From the NCBI GenBank assembly GCA_964524145.1, contig CAZGCA010000010.1:1-64000 (forward strand): a DNA stretch of 64,000 nt, written 5' to 3'. The DNA comes from CAZGCA01 sp964524145 (GTDB lineage Bacteria > Hydrogenedentota > CAZGCA01). The notes under the pieces were generated by a model, which made no database searches, was not told where the DNA came from, and saw only the letters and a list, made by a program, of their open reading frames with translations. The stretch's first letter is position 1, and the number at the start of each line of letters is the position of its first letter. Below are positions 53,487-62,681 of the stretch, one piece after another. Both the position numbers and the translations under genes were made by a program.

Positions 53487-54101
53487 ATGGATGAGAACCT
53501 CGCTGAAAAAGTCAGGCAAGAGTTGACAAACGAGGTCTATAGCAAGTTGATCGTCTTCGCTACGAGACTGGCAAAAAGATACGTGTGGCGCGGTGGAGAC
53601 TTATCTGCCTGTGAGCCCGGCGATATAGCACTGCCTCAAGGCAACAGTGTGAGAGGTATCGTGTCGAATGCTATCATAAAGGTCATGGAGGGACGAAATA
53701 AGTGGGACCCCCAACGGGTAAAGCTGACAACGTGCTTGATGTACAACATCCGTCGTGATATTTGCCACCTATACGAGAAGAAGGCAGCCCAACATGAACG
53801 CCAAGCCGTGGCTATGCCGGATACTTTCGTCGACGGAAGCACTGAGCCTGGGCGATATCGCCCGGCCCTACCTTCTGATCCACGTGCGCTTGCTGTGGAG
53901 AACGAACTTCTTGAAGACATCTACTGCAGTCTTGATGGTGAGGATGACCTGATCGCGGTTTTCGAAAGGATGCTCGAAGGTAAGTCGCGAAAAGAAGTCG
54001 CTACGGAATTGCATCTCACACCAGACGAAATCACCAACACACGTAAGCGCCTTAGCAAGCGGCTAGAAGCTGTTTACAGGCGACACTGCGATGAACAGTG
54101 A
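53487..54101 (+). CDS. Sigma-70-like HTH protein
   Basis: A 204-residue protein. The N-terminal two-thirds has SKLIVFATRLAKRYVWRG and ISNAI-type helices resembling sigma region 2 (LTTCLMYNIRRDICHLYEKK near 87). The C-terminus has a region 4-like helix-turn-helix: GKSRKEVATELHLTPDEITN then RKRLSKRLEAVYRR. A TATAAT at 53435-53440 could be its -10 box, which makes the ATG at 53487 more likely than an in-frame ATG at 53439 inside that box. It starts a three-gene operon with a protein of unknown function and an ImmA-type protease. It may direct transcription of accessory genes. Confidence 0.65.
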   Translation: MDENLAEKVRQELTNEVYSKLIVFATRLAKRYVWRGGDLSACEPGDIALPQGNSVRGIVSNAIIKVMEGRNKWDPQRVKLTTCLMYNIRRDICHLYEKKAAQHERQAVAMPDTFVDGSTEPGRYRPALPSDPRALAVENELLEDIYCSLDGEDDLIAVFERMLEGKSRKEVATELHLTPDEITNTRKRLSKRLEAVYRRHCDEQ

Positions 54102-54130
54102 GCCTACGGGTTTGGAAAGGGGCCATTGAT

Positions 54131-54547
54131 ATGTGCCACAGGGAAAATCGAAGAAGTCAGTTCGAGACCTTCTTGGATTTCGTTTTTGGCGATCCCGACG
54201 AGGTCGATTCCATGTCCTCCGAGGAGTTGCGTGACGAGATCGCGTTGTGCGGTGGAGACATGGACAAGATTGTCGAATTGGTGCAGACAGATGTGCACAA
54301 TGCAATGGGGAGAAACCGCAGAGAAGAGGCTCGGAACATTTACCAAGAGTACAGAGAAAGGATCAAAGAGTTGCCAGAAGCAATACGGGGGAAGGTTGAC
54401 CGTGTCTTGCGTAGAGATCCTCGATTGGCCCCCGTGATGATGCGGAAATTTGAGGGGGTCAGTGCAGAAGATCTTGCCAGTATGGAAGAGGATCTCGCCC
54501 TGCTCGATCACCTAGATGAGTCGGATCATGAAGACGAAGCCTCGTGA
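54131..54547 (+). CDS. Acidic helical protein of unknown function
   Basis: A 138-residue acidic protein, mostly helical, with segments FETFLDFVFGDPDEVDSMSS near 13, NRREEARNIYQEYRERIKEL near 62 and LASMEEDLALLDHLDES at the end. The ATG at 54131 has GGAAAGGGG upstream; an earlier GTG overlapping the sigma-like stop is possible. Its end overlaps the ImmA-like gene by 32 bases. Placed between a DNA-binding protein and a protease, it may be an adaptor or inhibitor. No domain recognised. Confidence 0.6.
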   Translation: MCHRENRRSQFETFLDFVFGDPDEVDSMSSEELRDEIALCGGDMDKIVELVQTDVHNAMGRNRREEARNIYQEYRERIKELPEAIRGKVDRVLRRDPRLAPVMMRKFEGVSAEDLASMEEDLALLDHLDESDHEDEAS

Positions 54548-55328
54548 GACGCTGGCAAGAGCAAAGGCTCGAGAAATCCTCAACTACTTCTGTGTAGGCG
54601 ACGCCAGCGAGATAAGCGTCCGTCATTTCGCTGCCCATCGCGGCGCTGTTGTGTTGGAGTCACCCCTCGCATGCGCTGAAGCTCGGCTCGTACATAAGAA
54701 TGGGGCAAGAGCAGTCATTCGCGTGAGTAATGACATCCCGCAACAGGGGCGAAAGCGCTTCGCTGTCGCCCACGAGCTGGGTCACTGGGAGCTTCACCGG
54801 AGTGAATCACAATTTGATCTATTTACTGGCAAAGATGCCGTCTATTCCTACGGCAAGAGCACCCTTGAGATTGAGGCCAACGTTTTTGCGAGCGAGCTTC
54901 TGATGCCTGAGTCGTTGTTTAGGCCCAGGTGTGATAGGTCCGATCCTTCGATACAGGTCATTTCGAATCTTTCACAGGAATTCACGACCACTTTGACTGC
55001 GACGGCAGTGAGATACGTGGATTCGTGTAGTGAATGTTGCGCTGCCGTCTTCTCAAAGGACGGAAAAGTGACATGGTTTCGGTGCCGAAAAGAATGGGGG
55101 CTTTGGATTCGGGCTGGCACACGAATAGGCCCAAACACATATGCAAGGGATTGTTTCGTTGGCAGCCGTGTCCCCACGACAATGGAGCGTGTCCCCCTTG
55201 AGTCTTGGTTTCCAGAGCGCGTTGATCTCGGGCGACAACCGTTGCTCGAGACATCGATGGTTTTGGGACTTTACGGAACGGTGTTGACCCTGCTTTGGAT
55301 AAAGGGAGGTATTGATCCCAGGCAATGA
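54516..55328 (+). CDS. ImmA/IrrE-family metallopeptidase
   Basis: A 270-residue zinc protease of the ImmA/IrrE (DUF955) type. The HExxH motif is VAHELGHWELH (HELGH at residues 86-90) and the third ligand is in EIEANVFASELLMPESLF near 114. A C-terminal region of 130 residues with CSECCAAVFSKDGKVTWFRC may be a sensing domain; it has several Cys. ImmA proteases cleave repressors to switch on mobile elements or stress genes. Here the likely target is the sigma-like protein or the small middle protein. The start could be codon 1 or codon 5; neither has a strong ribosome site, consistent with coupling to the overlapping gene. Confidence 0.85.
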   Translation: MSRIMKTKPRETLARAKAREILNYFCVGDASEISVRHFAAHRGAVVLESPLACAEARLVHKNGARAVIRVSNDIPQQGRKRFAVAHELGHWELHRSESQFDLFTGKDAVYSYGKSTLEIEANVFASELLMPESLFRPRCDRSDPSIQVISNLSQEFTTTLTATAVRYVDSCSECCAAVFSKDGKVTWFRCRKEWGLWIRAGTRIGPNTYARDCFVGSRVPTTMERVPLESWFPERVDLGRQPLLETSMVLGLYGTVLTLLWIKGGIDPRQ

Positions 55329-55739
55329 TGGGCACGCGCGTGTTTGTCCCCTCTGACCGGCGGTTGCTCAAATCTGTGATCCACAGTCGTAGCCTTGCAG
55401 GCTTAGTTGGTTTGGCGATTCGACGACGAAAGCCGCGGACTGCGCTCGCTAATCTCCGGTCTGGAGTCAGCGGTCAGTTGCTAGTGGCCAGCTGCTGGTG
55501 GCAGAGGGCTGGCTTCGTCCGTGCTCGTAATCGTGCGCTCGGCTTGTTCTCTGTCCGCAGATTAACGCAGATAGACGCAGACTTGGCAGTAGTCAGTGGT
55601 CAGTTGGTGGTTGTCGGTAGTCAGGCCGGGGCCATGGGTTCTTGCCCTCGTGGGACGAGGATCTCAGGCCGGACTCCCGGTGTCATCGCGGGCGACGGCG
55701 GAACAGTGTTCACGGATAGCGCTCGGATGTCCGCCGTTT
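55329..55739. other. Gap with GTCAGTGGTCAG and AGATTAACGCAGATAGACGC repeats
   Basis: No gene seen. The region holds variants of (A/G)GTCAGTTG(C/G)T(A/G)GT short tandem repeats near 55470 and 55590. It also has the phrase CAGATTAACGCAGATAGACG at about 55558-55577. Both recur at 56300-56460. Confidence 0.55.
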
Positions 55740-55985
55740 TCATGACTGCTTTCTCTTGTAAGCCTCCAAGAATTCATCTCTCGGGATACGGGCCTGACTA
55801 CAGATCGTTCTCAGAGTGGAAGCCTTGATCTTCGAATGATTAGGCATTGTCAATGGGGTTGTGTTGCCGTCGGCATTCTCGCGCACCATAGAAACGTGTT
55901 CTTTTTCGCGTACCATTCGAAAGCCCAAGTTCTCCAGCGCCTTAATCACTCTCCGTTTTGGCGCATCAACAGGGAACTTCGTCAT
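55740..55985 (-). CDS. hicA: HicA-family toxin
   Basis: An 81-residue mRNA interferase-type protein with the HicA fold. The conserved segment VIKALENLGFRMVREKEHVS, with the catalytic His, is followed by PNHSKIKASTLRTICSQARI and DEFLEAYK, normal for the family. The ATG shares one base with the HicB stop (TGATG). This is the reverse of the common hicA-hicB order but known. Toxin of the pair. Confidence 0.88.
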   Translation of the reverse strand: MTKFPVDAPKRRVIKALENLGFRMVREKEHVSMVRENADGNTTPLTMPNHSKIKASTLRTICSQARIPRDEFLEAYKRKQS

Positions 55986-56209
55986 CAGTCTTCTATTCCA
56001 GCTTCAGCAACAAACGCCTCGAGGATTGGCGGCTCCACATCCAGCACCGCCTCCCCAAAGCTCTCTATGTGAAAGCGTATTGCTGATTTCACATCCGAGA
56101 GGGCTTCCTCATAGGTGTCTCCCTGACCCACCACAACACCTTTGAGCCCCAAAGGATACGCTACGCATCCATCAGGATGTTTCTCGACGATGATCTTGAA
56201 CTGTCTCAT
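55985..56209 (-). CDS. hicB: HicB-family antitoxin (partial RNase H-like fold)
   Basis: A 74-residue protein with the HicB core: EKHPDGCVAYPLGLKGVVVG near 8-27, then DTYEEALSDVKSAIRFHIES and FGEAVLDVEPP. No C-terminal DNA-binding domain is present; this is the short form. AAGGAAGG precedes the ATG at 56209. It neutralises HicA and is transcribed first. Confidence 0.88.
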   Translation of the reverse strand: MRQFKIIVEKHPDGCVAYPLGLKGVVVGQGDTYEEALSDVKSAIRFHIESFGEAVLDVEPPILEAFVAEAGIED

Positions 56210-56521
56210 TGGCCTTCCTTTCTGCCGACACATTGTCCATCCAAATAGGATGATAACGTTCCGCTGTGTGCGCTGTCAAACAGAAATGCGGTAGACGGGG
56301 CGGAAAGCAGCAGTCAGTTGCTCGTGGCGGAGGGTTGGGTTCGTCCGTGCTCGTGCTCGTAATCGTTATCGTGCGCCCGGGTCGGGTTCTGTCCACAGAT
56401 TAACGCAGATAGACGCAGATTCGGTAGTAGTCAGTAGTCAGTTGCTAGTTGTCAGTTGCTGGTGGCGGGGGGCGGGGTTCATTCGTGTTCGAGCCCTTGC
56501 CCCCCGTTTTCGCAGCGAACG
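56210..56521. other. Gap with dispersed repeats
   Basis: Contains second copies of the CAGATTAACGCAGATAGACG phrase (about 56396-56415) and of the AGTAGTCAGTAGTCAGTTGC stretch (about 56428-56447). No gene seen. It separates the hicBA pair from the helicase gene's stop. Confidence 0.5.
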
Positions 56522-57733
56522 TTACCGGCGGCCCAACAGGCTGCGCGGGCGGCGGGTTCTGGTTCGGCCTTTCGTGACGGACCGGTGCCCGGCAGGATGG
56601 TAGAGCGACAGCACCGGTACGGCACCTTCCCATTCGTGGCGCGGCAGGTTCTTGCCCAACGCTTTCTCAATGGCGCTCAATGCCATGTACTCGTTCGGGC
56701 ACACGAACGTTATCGCGTCACCTTTTGCGCTGGCGCGTGCGGTCCGGCCGATACGGTGAATGTAGTCGTCGGAAGTCTTGGGGATATCGAAATTGACCAC
56801 GTGAGAGATGCCCTCGACGTCAAGGCCGCGTGCCGCGACATCGGTAGCCACCAGGATCTTGTAACGTCCGTCCCGAAACCCGTCGAGCGCCTGCTGACGT
56901 TGGTGTTGCGTGCGGTCTCCATGGATGGCCTGGACCTTGAACCCTTCCTTGCGCAACGATTTGGCGAGACTGGCAGTGCGCCGTTTCGTGCGCAGAAAAA
57001 CCAGCGCGGACCGGACGTGCGGCTCGCGCAGAATCTTCGCGAGAAGCCTCTGCTTCCGCGTCTGATCCACCGTGTAAATCCCCTGCTGTACGGTCTCGAC
57101 AGGCGCGGCGACAGCGCCCACTTCTATGCGAAGCGGGTTGCGTTGCATGTCGGCGGCCAACCGGCTGATACTGTGTGGGAACGTCGCGGAGCACATCAAC
57201 GTCTGGCGGTTCTTGGGAAGCGTTTTCAGAATGCGCCTGATATCGGGCAGGAACCCCATGTCAAGCATCCGGTCCGCCTCATCCAGCACGAGTATCGACA
57301 GGTTGTTGAACCGGACGTTGCCGCGCGTGATATGGTCGAGCAACCGCCCGGGTGTGGCCACAACGATCGCGCTCCCTCGTTTCAAGGCCCGGGACTGCGG
57401 TTCGATACCGACCCCGCCATAGACGCACGTGGTACGAAGTCCGACCGCTCTTCCAAATGGTTCGATGACCGCGTGCACCTGCTGGGCCAGTTCGCGCGTG
57501 GGCGTGACCACGAGCATGCTGTTGCGTCCCGACCGCTGGGCCCCGAGACGTGTCAGCGACGGCAACGCAAAGGCAAGCGTCTTGCCCGTGCCCGTTTGCG
57601 CAACGGCTGTCACGTCCCGACCCTCGAGCGCCGGCGGTATTGCCTGCGCCTGAACGGGCGTCGGTTCCGAGATCCGCTGGGTCTTCAGCACGCTGAGACA
57701 CCGCGGATCTATTTTGAATTGTTCAAAGGACAT
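56522..57733 (-). CDS. rhlE: DEAD-box RNA helicase (RhlE-like)
   Basis: A 403-residue cytosolic helicase. Q motif region SEPTPVQAQAI near 25, Walker A AQTGTGKT near 46, PTRELAQQV near 78, DEADRMLDMGF near 148, SATFPHSI near 179 and HRIGRTARASAKGDA near 320 are all intact. The C-terminal tail is short and basic (RTRTRRPRSLLGRR), typical of RhlE proteins that remodel ribosome precursors or mRNA. The ATG at 57733 has AAAGGGAAA upstream. No close partners. Confidence 0.93.
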   Translation of the reverse strand: MSFEQFKIDPRCLSVLKTQRISEPTPVQAQAIPPALEGRDVTAVAQTGTGKTLAFALPSLTRLGAQRSGRNSMLVVTPTRELAQQVHAVIEPFGRAVGLRTTCVYGGVGIEPQSRALKRGSAIVVATPGRLLDHITRGNVRFNNLSILVLDEADRMLDMGFLPDIRRILKTLPKNRQTLMCSATFPHSISRLAADMQRNPLRIEVGAVAAPVETVQQGIYTVDQTRKQRLLAKILREPHVRSALVFLRTKRRTASLAKSLRKEGFKVQAIHGDRTQHQRQQALDGFRDGRYKILVATDVAARGLDVEGISHVVNFDIPKTSDDYIHRIGRTARASAKGDAITFVCPNEYMALSAIEKALGKNLPRHEWEGAVPVLSLYHPAGHRSVTKGRTRTRRPRSLLGRR

Positions 57734-58004
57734 CGTTATTTCCCTTTCGTTTTGCCGGTCAACACCGGTCAATGGCTGATTCTGCCTACGCAGCACCGGC
57801 AAAGTGGGAAACAACACACATGTGGGTACCCAGTCTTGAAGGTGAGGACAGTGTGGAATGCAGGACTACCTAGAGTCCGTCTGCTTACCTAACCAGCTTC
57901 TCTTTCTTTTCTTTGGTGTCATTATACCCGGTGGCCGCCCAAAAGTCAAGTGGCGTTTTGCGCCTCTTGAGATTGCCGGGGATCGTGTCCTGTCGACCGC
58001 ACGA

Positions 58005-59633
58005 TCATCTCCGCGCGAATCCGTCCGGGACTTTGGTTGCGCGGAGGATGCTCATCAGTTCATCACGAAGTCGCTTTGCGGTTCCCGCATGTCTCGGCAC
58101 GCCTGCCAGGTTGGTCCACTCGTGCGGATCGGTGTCGTGGTCGTAGAGCTCTTCTTCACCATTCGCGCAGAGCGTGTATCGGTACCGGTGCGAACGAACC
58201 GAGAAATGAGGAATCTCCTCACCATCCCGGACGGCCATCAGGGCTACCGGTGGTCCGTCCCATGTTTCGCGGTCAGGTTCCTCCAACAACGGCCGCAGCG
58301 AACAGCCATCCAGACGCGCGTCGCTGCGGCCTTCGTTCGGTTGACCGGGCAGCCCGCACAAGTCCACCAGCGTGGGGTAGAGGTCTATCAATGAAACGGG
58401 ATGGTTGCAGGTCCGACCGTTTGCCGGGGAGCCCGGAACGTGAACAAGCAGCGGCACCCGCGTGGACTCGTCCCACAGATGCCACTTCTGGATGCAATCC
58501 TTCTCGCCGACATGGTATCCGTTGTCGCCGGTCAACACCACGATCGTGTTGTCCCGGTACGGGCTGGTATCCAGCGCTTGCAACACGTTGCCCACCTGGT
58601 CGTCCACGAACGCCGTGCAGGCAAGATACGCCTGTACCCATTCTTTCCACGCTTTTTCGCCTCCGGCCTCAATCAACGCCTCGTACTTCTTGAAGCCCCA
58701 CTCCCATCGGTTGCGCAGGACGGAAGCACAATCGTCGAGATCGTTCTTCAAATACGGCGGGAGGTGAATGCGTTCCAGAGGAAACATGTCAAAGTACTTC
58801 TTGGGAGCGTAGAGCGGCGTGTGCGGACGGATGAAACCGACGCCCAGGTAGAAAGGCCGATCATGCTGCTTCTTCAACACGTCCACTGCCCAGTCGGCGG
58901 AGACTTCGTCGGGCATTCTGTCGCGATCATTGTCGTCAACGTACCTGAACGGTGTCCCATTCTCGGAATACCACCCTTTTGCTCCGGGTATGCCGTTTGC
59001 GGGGGCTGCCTGCCACTCCGGCACGTTCGAGAGGGGACCGTAGTTGAGATCACGATGCATCTTCATCGGAAGGACCTGTTCCCATACCTCAAACTGTGTC
59101 GGGTGCGGCGTGTTACGCGGTTTGCCTTTCCCTTGCCACGGCCAGGGACCGTAGTCGGGACTTATGCCGTAACCGGCATAGAAATCGCCGCCTGCTCCCT
59201 CGTGTAACAACTTGCCCGTGCCATACGAGCTATATCCGTTGCTGCGAAAATGTTGGGGGAGCGGCACACACTCCTGAAGCAAAGGGACTGCTGCCCATCG
59301 ATCAAACCCGTAGTCATCCAATCGCTGGGGATACAACCCCGAGAACAGGCATTTGCGCGAGGGGCCGCACACCGGTACGACAACGTGTGCATTGGTGAAA
59401 CTCACACTTCTCTGCCGAAGCCGGTCGATGTTCGGGACTCTTGCCTTCGGGTGTCCCGGTGGATGCAACGCCCAATCGTTCAGGTCGTCACAGATGATCA
59501 ACAACACGTTCGGCCGCCTCACCGAGCCTTCCGCTGCGTACGTGAGCCGACCGCAGGCGAGTGCCGTCAACCCGAGTCCGGCCGATTTCAGAAATCCCCT
59601 TCGTTCCATTCTGTGAGCGCTATGATCCATCAT
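58005..59633 (-). CDS. Tat-exported type I sulfatase (iduronate-2-sulfatase-like)
   Basis: A 542-residue sulfatase. A twin-arginine leader (MERRGFLKSAGLGLTALACG) precedes PNVLLIICDDLNDWA with metal-binding Asp49 and Asp50. The formylglycine motif is CGPSR with Cys89 in VVPVCGPSRKCLFSG. Other family segments are FIRPHTPLYAPKKYFDMFP near 285 and TGDNGYHVGEKDCIQKWH near 392. It would remove sulfate from glycosaminoglycan-like or algal polymers in the periplasm after maturation by a formylglycine-generating enzyme, not seen here. The first of two adjacent ATGs at 59633 is taken, with TGGGGAT upstream. Confidence 0.93.
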   Translation of the reverse strand: MMDHSAHRMERRGFLKSAGLGLTALACGRLTYAAEGSVRRPNVLLIICDDLNDWALHPPGHPKARVPNIDRLRQRSVSFTNAHVVVPVCGPSRKCLFSGLYPQRLDDYGFDRWAAVPLLQECVPLPQHFRSNGYSSYGTGKLLHEGAGGDFYAGYGISPDYGPWPWQGKGKPRNTPHPTQFEVWEQVLPMKMHRDLNYGPLSNVPEWQAAPANGIPGAKGWYSENGTPFRYVDDNDRDRMPDEVSADWAVDVLKKQHDRPFYLGVGFIRPHTPLYAPKKYFDMFPLERIHLPPYLKNDLDDCASVLRNRWEWGFKKYEALIEAGGEKAWKEWVQAYLACTAFVDDQVGNVLQALDTSPYRDNTIVVLTGDNGYHVGEKDCIQKWHLWDESTRVPLLVHVPGSPANGRTCNHPVSLIDLYPTLVDLCGLPGQPNEGRSDARLDGCSLRPLLEEPDRETWDGPPVALMAVRDGEEIPHFSVRSHRYRYTLCANGEEELYDHDTDPHEWTNLAGVPRHAGTAKRLRDELMSILRATKVPDGFARR

Positions 59634-59734
59634 GCAATCCCCATTGCCGACTTGGAAGCTCCGCCACGGGCACCGGCTGTTCTCTCTCCTGCCAAATGAT
59701 AGTAATTCAGGGGCCGCAATTCAAGCAATCCAGG

Positions 59735-60010
59735 GCCGGACTGGAATGGCACCTAGCATACAAGGCCCCGTGGGAGCTGGCCGAAGAGATCGGTGCGTTT
59801 GTGGTCTACTACAATAGCCGGCGGTACCACGAAGCCCTGGGCAACGTCACGCCCGATGATGTATACTTTGGAAGAAGGGACGCGATACTGGAAGCGAGAA
59901 GAGAACTCGAGGCTGAGACGCCGGCACGACGCAAAACTCTCAACCAGGGCGGTTGGAAGAGGTCAAATCTCTACCCTGGTATGGGCTCCAATGTGCCCCA
60001 AATGTTCTGA
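59735..60010 (+). pseudogene. IS3-family transposase fragment E
   Basis: About 90 codons of the C-terminal half of an IS3 OrfB integrase core: GAFVVYYNSRRYHEALGNVT, then DDVYFGRRDAILEARREL, ending VPQMF and a stop. The catalytic Glu region is partly present but both Asp residues of DDE are missing. The fragment is the longest of the five IS3 pieces in the window. Confidence 0.82.
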
Positions 60011-60025
60011 AGAATTACATTTTTC

Positions 60026-60208
60026 GAGAAGCAGATCCTGCGCGCCCGGCAAGTCGAACCGGCCATCATTTTCATATCGGGTTGGCACGACTGGCACTAC
60101 GGAAATCAAATCGAGCCAGCGGTGGAATACGGATACCAATACGTCGATCTCGCCGCACGGCTGTTGGGGCGCTCGGAAGAAACCCGCTCCTACAGGGAAT
60201 CGGACTGA
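60026..60208 (+). pseudogene. 3' stump of an unidentified gene
   Basis: Sixty codons in one frame read EKQILRARQVEPAIIFISGW then HDWHYGNQIEPAVEYGYQYV, DLAARLLGRSEETRSYRESD and TGA. The composition is protein-like while the other frames are poor. It begins 15 bases after the IS3 fragment's stop, so the 5' part seems to have been removed when the IS inserted. I could not name the family. It ends 59 bases before the DUF6259-like gene and was probably its operon partner. Confidence 0.5.
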
Positions 60209-60267
60209 GCGACGGGCACTTTGAAGCATGGTGCGTCATCGGGAACGACGGAGAAAGGGCAAGCTGA

Positions 60268-62367
60268 ATGCGCCTGGAGAATGACCAATACCGCGTGACA
60301 ATCAACCCCGAGAACGGGTCGATCGTGTCGTTCTTCGACAAGAAGGGCGTTGGCGAGGTGATCGCCGAGCCGCGCCTTGCGGGCAGTTTTCGCCTGCTTC
60401 TCCCGCGTCCGGGCCATCACAGCAACTATGTGCTGGGGAAGGAACAACGCGTCACGTCCATCAAGAAGACCGGGGACCAAGCGACTATCCGATGGGACGG
60501 CCCCCTCGTGAATGCGCGTGGAACCTACGACCTGGCCGCGGCCATGACGATCACATTTGAAGAGGGGGGCGTGACGTTTCGGTTCGAGGCCGAGAACCGC
60601 AGCGAACTTGAACTGGCCGAGGCGTGGTATCCCATGCTGGGCGGACTTATGGGACTTGGTCCCGAAGAGATTCGCCGGGACACGCATATGGCGGCGGGAT
60701 TCGACCCGCTTCTCGACATGCCGCTTTTCCGCCATTTCGGAGCGCCTAATGAACTGGGCACGCCGCTGCCGGAATGGCTCCTTACGTATCCCACGCCGAT
60801 GTCCATGGCCTGGTGCGATCTCTACAACCGCCACCTGGACCGGGGGCTCTACTTTGCCAGCCACGATCCGGTGGCGCGGTACAAGGGGATCCGCTTTGCG
60901 CTGCACCCGGGCTTGGGCCGGGGGCGGCACGGGGACGATTGGCCGCGCCCGGGCGAAGTGCCAGAGGATACGCCCGTTGGGGTGGTTGCGAACTGGTTCC
61001 ATTTCCCGTACACACCGCCTAGGGGGCGGTTCGAGGGCCCGCCCGTCGTGGTGCGGCATCACCACGGCGACTGGCACGAGGCGGCCCGATTCTATCGCGA
61101 GTGGTTCACCATGCAGTTTCCCGTGGTCGATCCGCGCGGGAGCTGGATGCGCCGCGACATGACCGCCTTTCAGAACACGATGTTCTTGCTCCCGGAGGAC
61201 ACCGTCAATCTGACGTTCAAAGATATTACGCGCTGGGCAAGAGACGCCCTGGACCACGGGGTGCCGCACGTGCTCATCAGCGGCTGGAACGTCGGCGGAC
61301 ACGACCGGGGCTACCCAGAGTACGAACCGGACCCGCGCCTGGGGACCTGGGAAGAACTTGAGGAGGCGGTACACGCCTGCCACGAAATGGGTGTGCGTGT
61401 CTTCTTCTTCGTCAATATCCATGTGGTCGACATGACCACGGACCAGTATCGCCGCAAACTCCACCGCTACACGGTGCGCAACGATGACGGCGTGCCGTAT
61501 CAGGCGGTGGGTTGGGGCATGGGCACGCTCGGAGCGCGGCTCGGCCTAACGCATGCGATGCTGGGGCAGGTGAGTGCGGGATTACCGGAAGTGCGTGAGC
61601 TCTTCGTGCGGCAGGTGCGTAAGCTGGCGGAGATTGGCGCCGACGGCATACACATTGACAAGTGCCATCCCCTTCCCCTGGACTTCAACCCGCGCCGGGA
61701 CGGCGGCCCGGATTCGTCCCCCTGGGAAGGCACGCTGCGCTGTATTGAGGAAACGCTTGAGACCTGCCGCGCCATCAACCCCGAATTCGCCCTCTCCGTC
61801 GAGAGCAACTGGGACCGTATGCTGTCCTACACAGACGTCGCCTGGTGGGCCGCGCTTGGCCACCGTTCCTCGCTGAGAGACACCTTTCCCCAATGGACGC
61901 TCACGGGGTCCGTGAACCAGCCGTTCAGTTACAACGTGGTCAACCTGCTGGTTTGGCACGGTTACGCCATGCTCGTCGGTCCCGGGCACTACACGATCTC
62001 GATGAACGACACGCTTTGGCGGCCGCTCTCGGCCTACATCAAGGAAGTCCAGCGCATTCGTCAGGATCTCAAAGACGTGCTCTTCCTTGGGGAACTCCTC
62101 TGGACCGATCCCGTGGTCGTTGGTGGGCCCTTCGCGGCACATGTAGGTGCGCGGCGGAGCACGTTTCGCAACAACGAGACGGGCAAACGGGCATGCGTGC
62201 TCGTTAACCTGAGCGATGAACCGCTTGAAGCGGAATCGGTGGCGCTGGCAGACAATGCGGACGGTGTCGTAACGGTGTGTCAGCCTTGTGAGCCGGACCA
62301 AACGGCCCGGCTTCCCATGACAATCACCATTCCGCCGGAACGGCTCATCGTCTTCGCCGAGACGTGA
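60268..62367 (+). CDS. DUF6259-type glycosidase-like protein
   Basis: A 699-residue protein without a signal peptide. The N-terminal beta-sandwich (MRLENDQYRVTINPENGSIV) leads to a TIM barrel with GVPHVLISGWNVGGHDRGYP near 331, GVRVFFFVNIHVVDM near 375, ADGIHIDKCHPLPLDFNP near 462 and FALSVESNWDRML near 507. The Asp in HIDK and Glu in VESN are the likely catalytic pair of a retaining glycosidase, by analogy with the GH36-like clan. A C-terminal beta domain ends RLIVFAET. GGAGAAAGGG precedes the ATG. Substrate unknown. Confidence 0.75.
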   Translation: MRLENDQYRVTINPENGSIVSFFDKKGVGEVIAEPRLAGSFRLLLPRPGHHSNYVLGKEQRVTSIKKTGDQATIRWDGPLVNARGTYDLAAAMTITFEEGGVTFRFEAENRSELELAEAWYPMLGGLMGLGPEEIRRDTHMAAGFDPLLDMPLFRHFGAPNELGTPLPEWLLTYPTPMSMAWCDLYNRHLDRGLYFASHDPVARYKGIRFALHPGLGRGRHGDDWPRPGEVPEDTPVGVVANWFHFPYTPPRGRFEGPPVVVRHHHGDWHEAARFYREWFTMQFPVVDPRGSWMRRDMTAFQNTMFLLPEDTVNLTFKDITRWARDALDHGVPHVLISGWNVGGHDRGYPEYEPDPRLGTWEELEEAVHACHEMGVRVFFFVNIHVVDMTTDQYRRKLHRYTVRNDDGVPYQAVGWGMGTLGARLGLTHAMLGQVSAGLPEVRELFVRQVRKLAEIGADGIHIDKCHPLPLDFNPRRDGGPDSSPWEGTLRCIEETLETCRAINPEFALSVESNWDRMLSYTDVAWWAALGHRSSLRDTFPQWTLTGSVNQPFSYNVVNLLVWHGYAMLVGPGHYTISMNDTLWRPLSAYIKEVQRIRQDLKDVLFLGELLWTDPVVVGGPFAAHVGARRSTFRNNETGKRACVLVNLSDEPLEAESVALADNADGVVTVCQPCEPDQTARLPMTITIPPERLIVFAET

Positions 62368-62681
62368 GCCGACGCGTTGGCCTTCCATCTCGACATCTAC
62401 TCCTGGAAATGCGCCTGGCGCTCATCGGACGGCGCCCGCGCAAAGGGTGGAACGCAATCGAACTCCCGCTGAGGTCAACTTCGCAGCGCCCCGGCAGGGG
62501 GTTGGTTGAACCATCAGGACGAACCTGCTACGATGAAGCTGCCCAATACGAAAGGCGGGCAGAAACGCGACCCCGGTCGGGACATCGGTCCGTTTATTTC
62601 TGTTAATGATAAGGGTGAAACCACCTTATCGCGGCGCGGTTCCTGTCCAACAGATGGGGGAGGTTCACAGGAGGATGTGCG
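62368..62681. other. Gap before the DUF4838 gene
   Basis: About 310 bases with no gene identified. It ends in the ribosome site AGGAGG at 62669-62674. No clear promoter pair was found. Confidence 0.4.

Noticed and set aside
56456..57892. Plus-strand frame of about 480 codons over the helicase gene
   Set aside because: All DEAD-box motifs are on the minus strand in correct order.
60190..61464. Minus-strand frame of about 420 codons opposite the DUF6259-like gene
   Set aside because: Shadow frame; the plus strand shows the glycosidase-type motifs.
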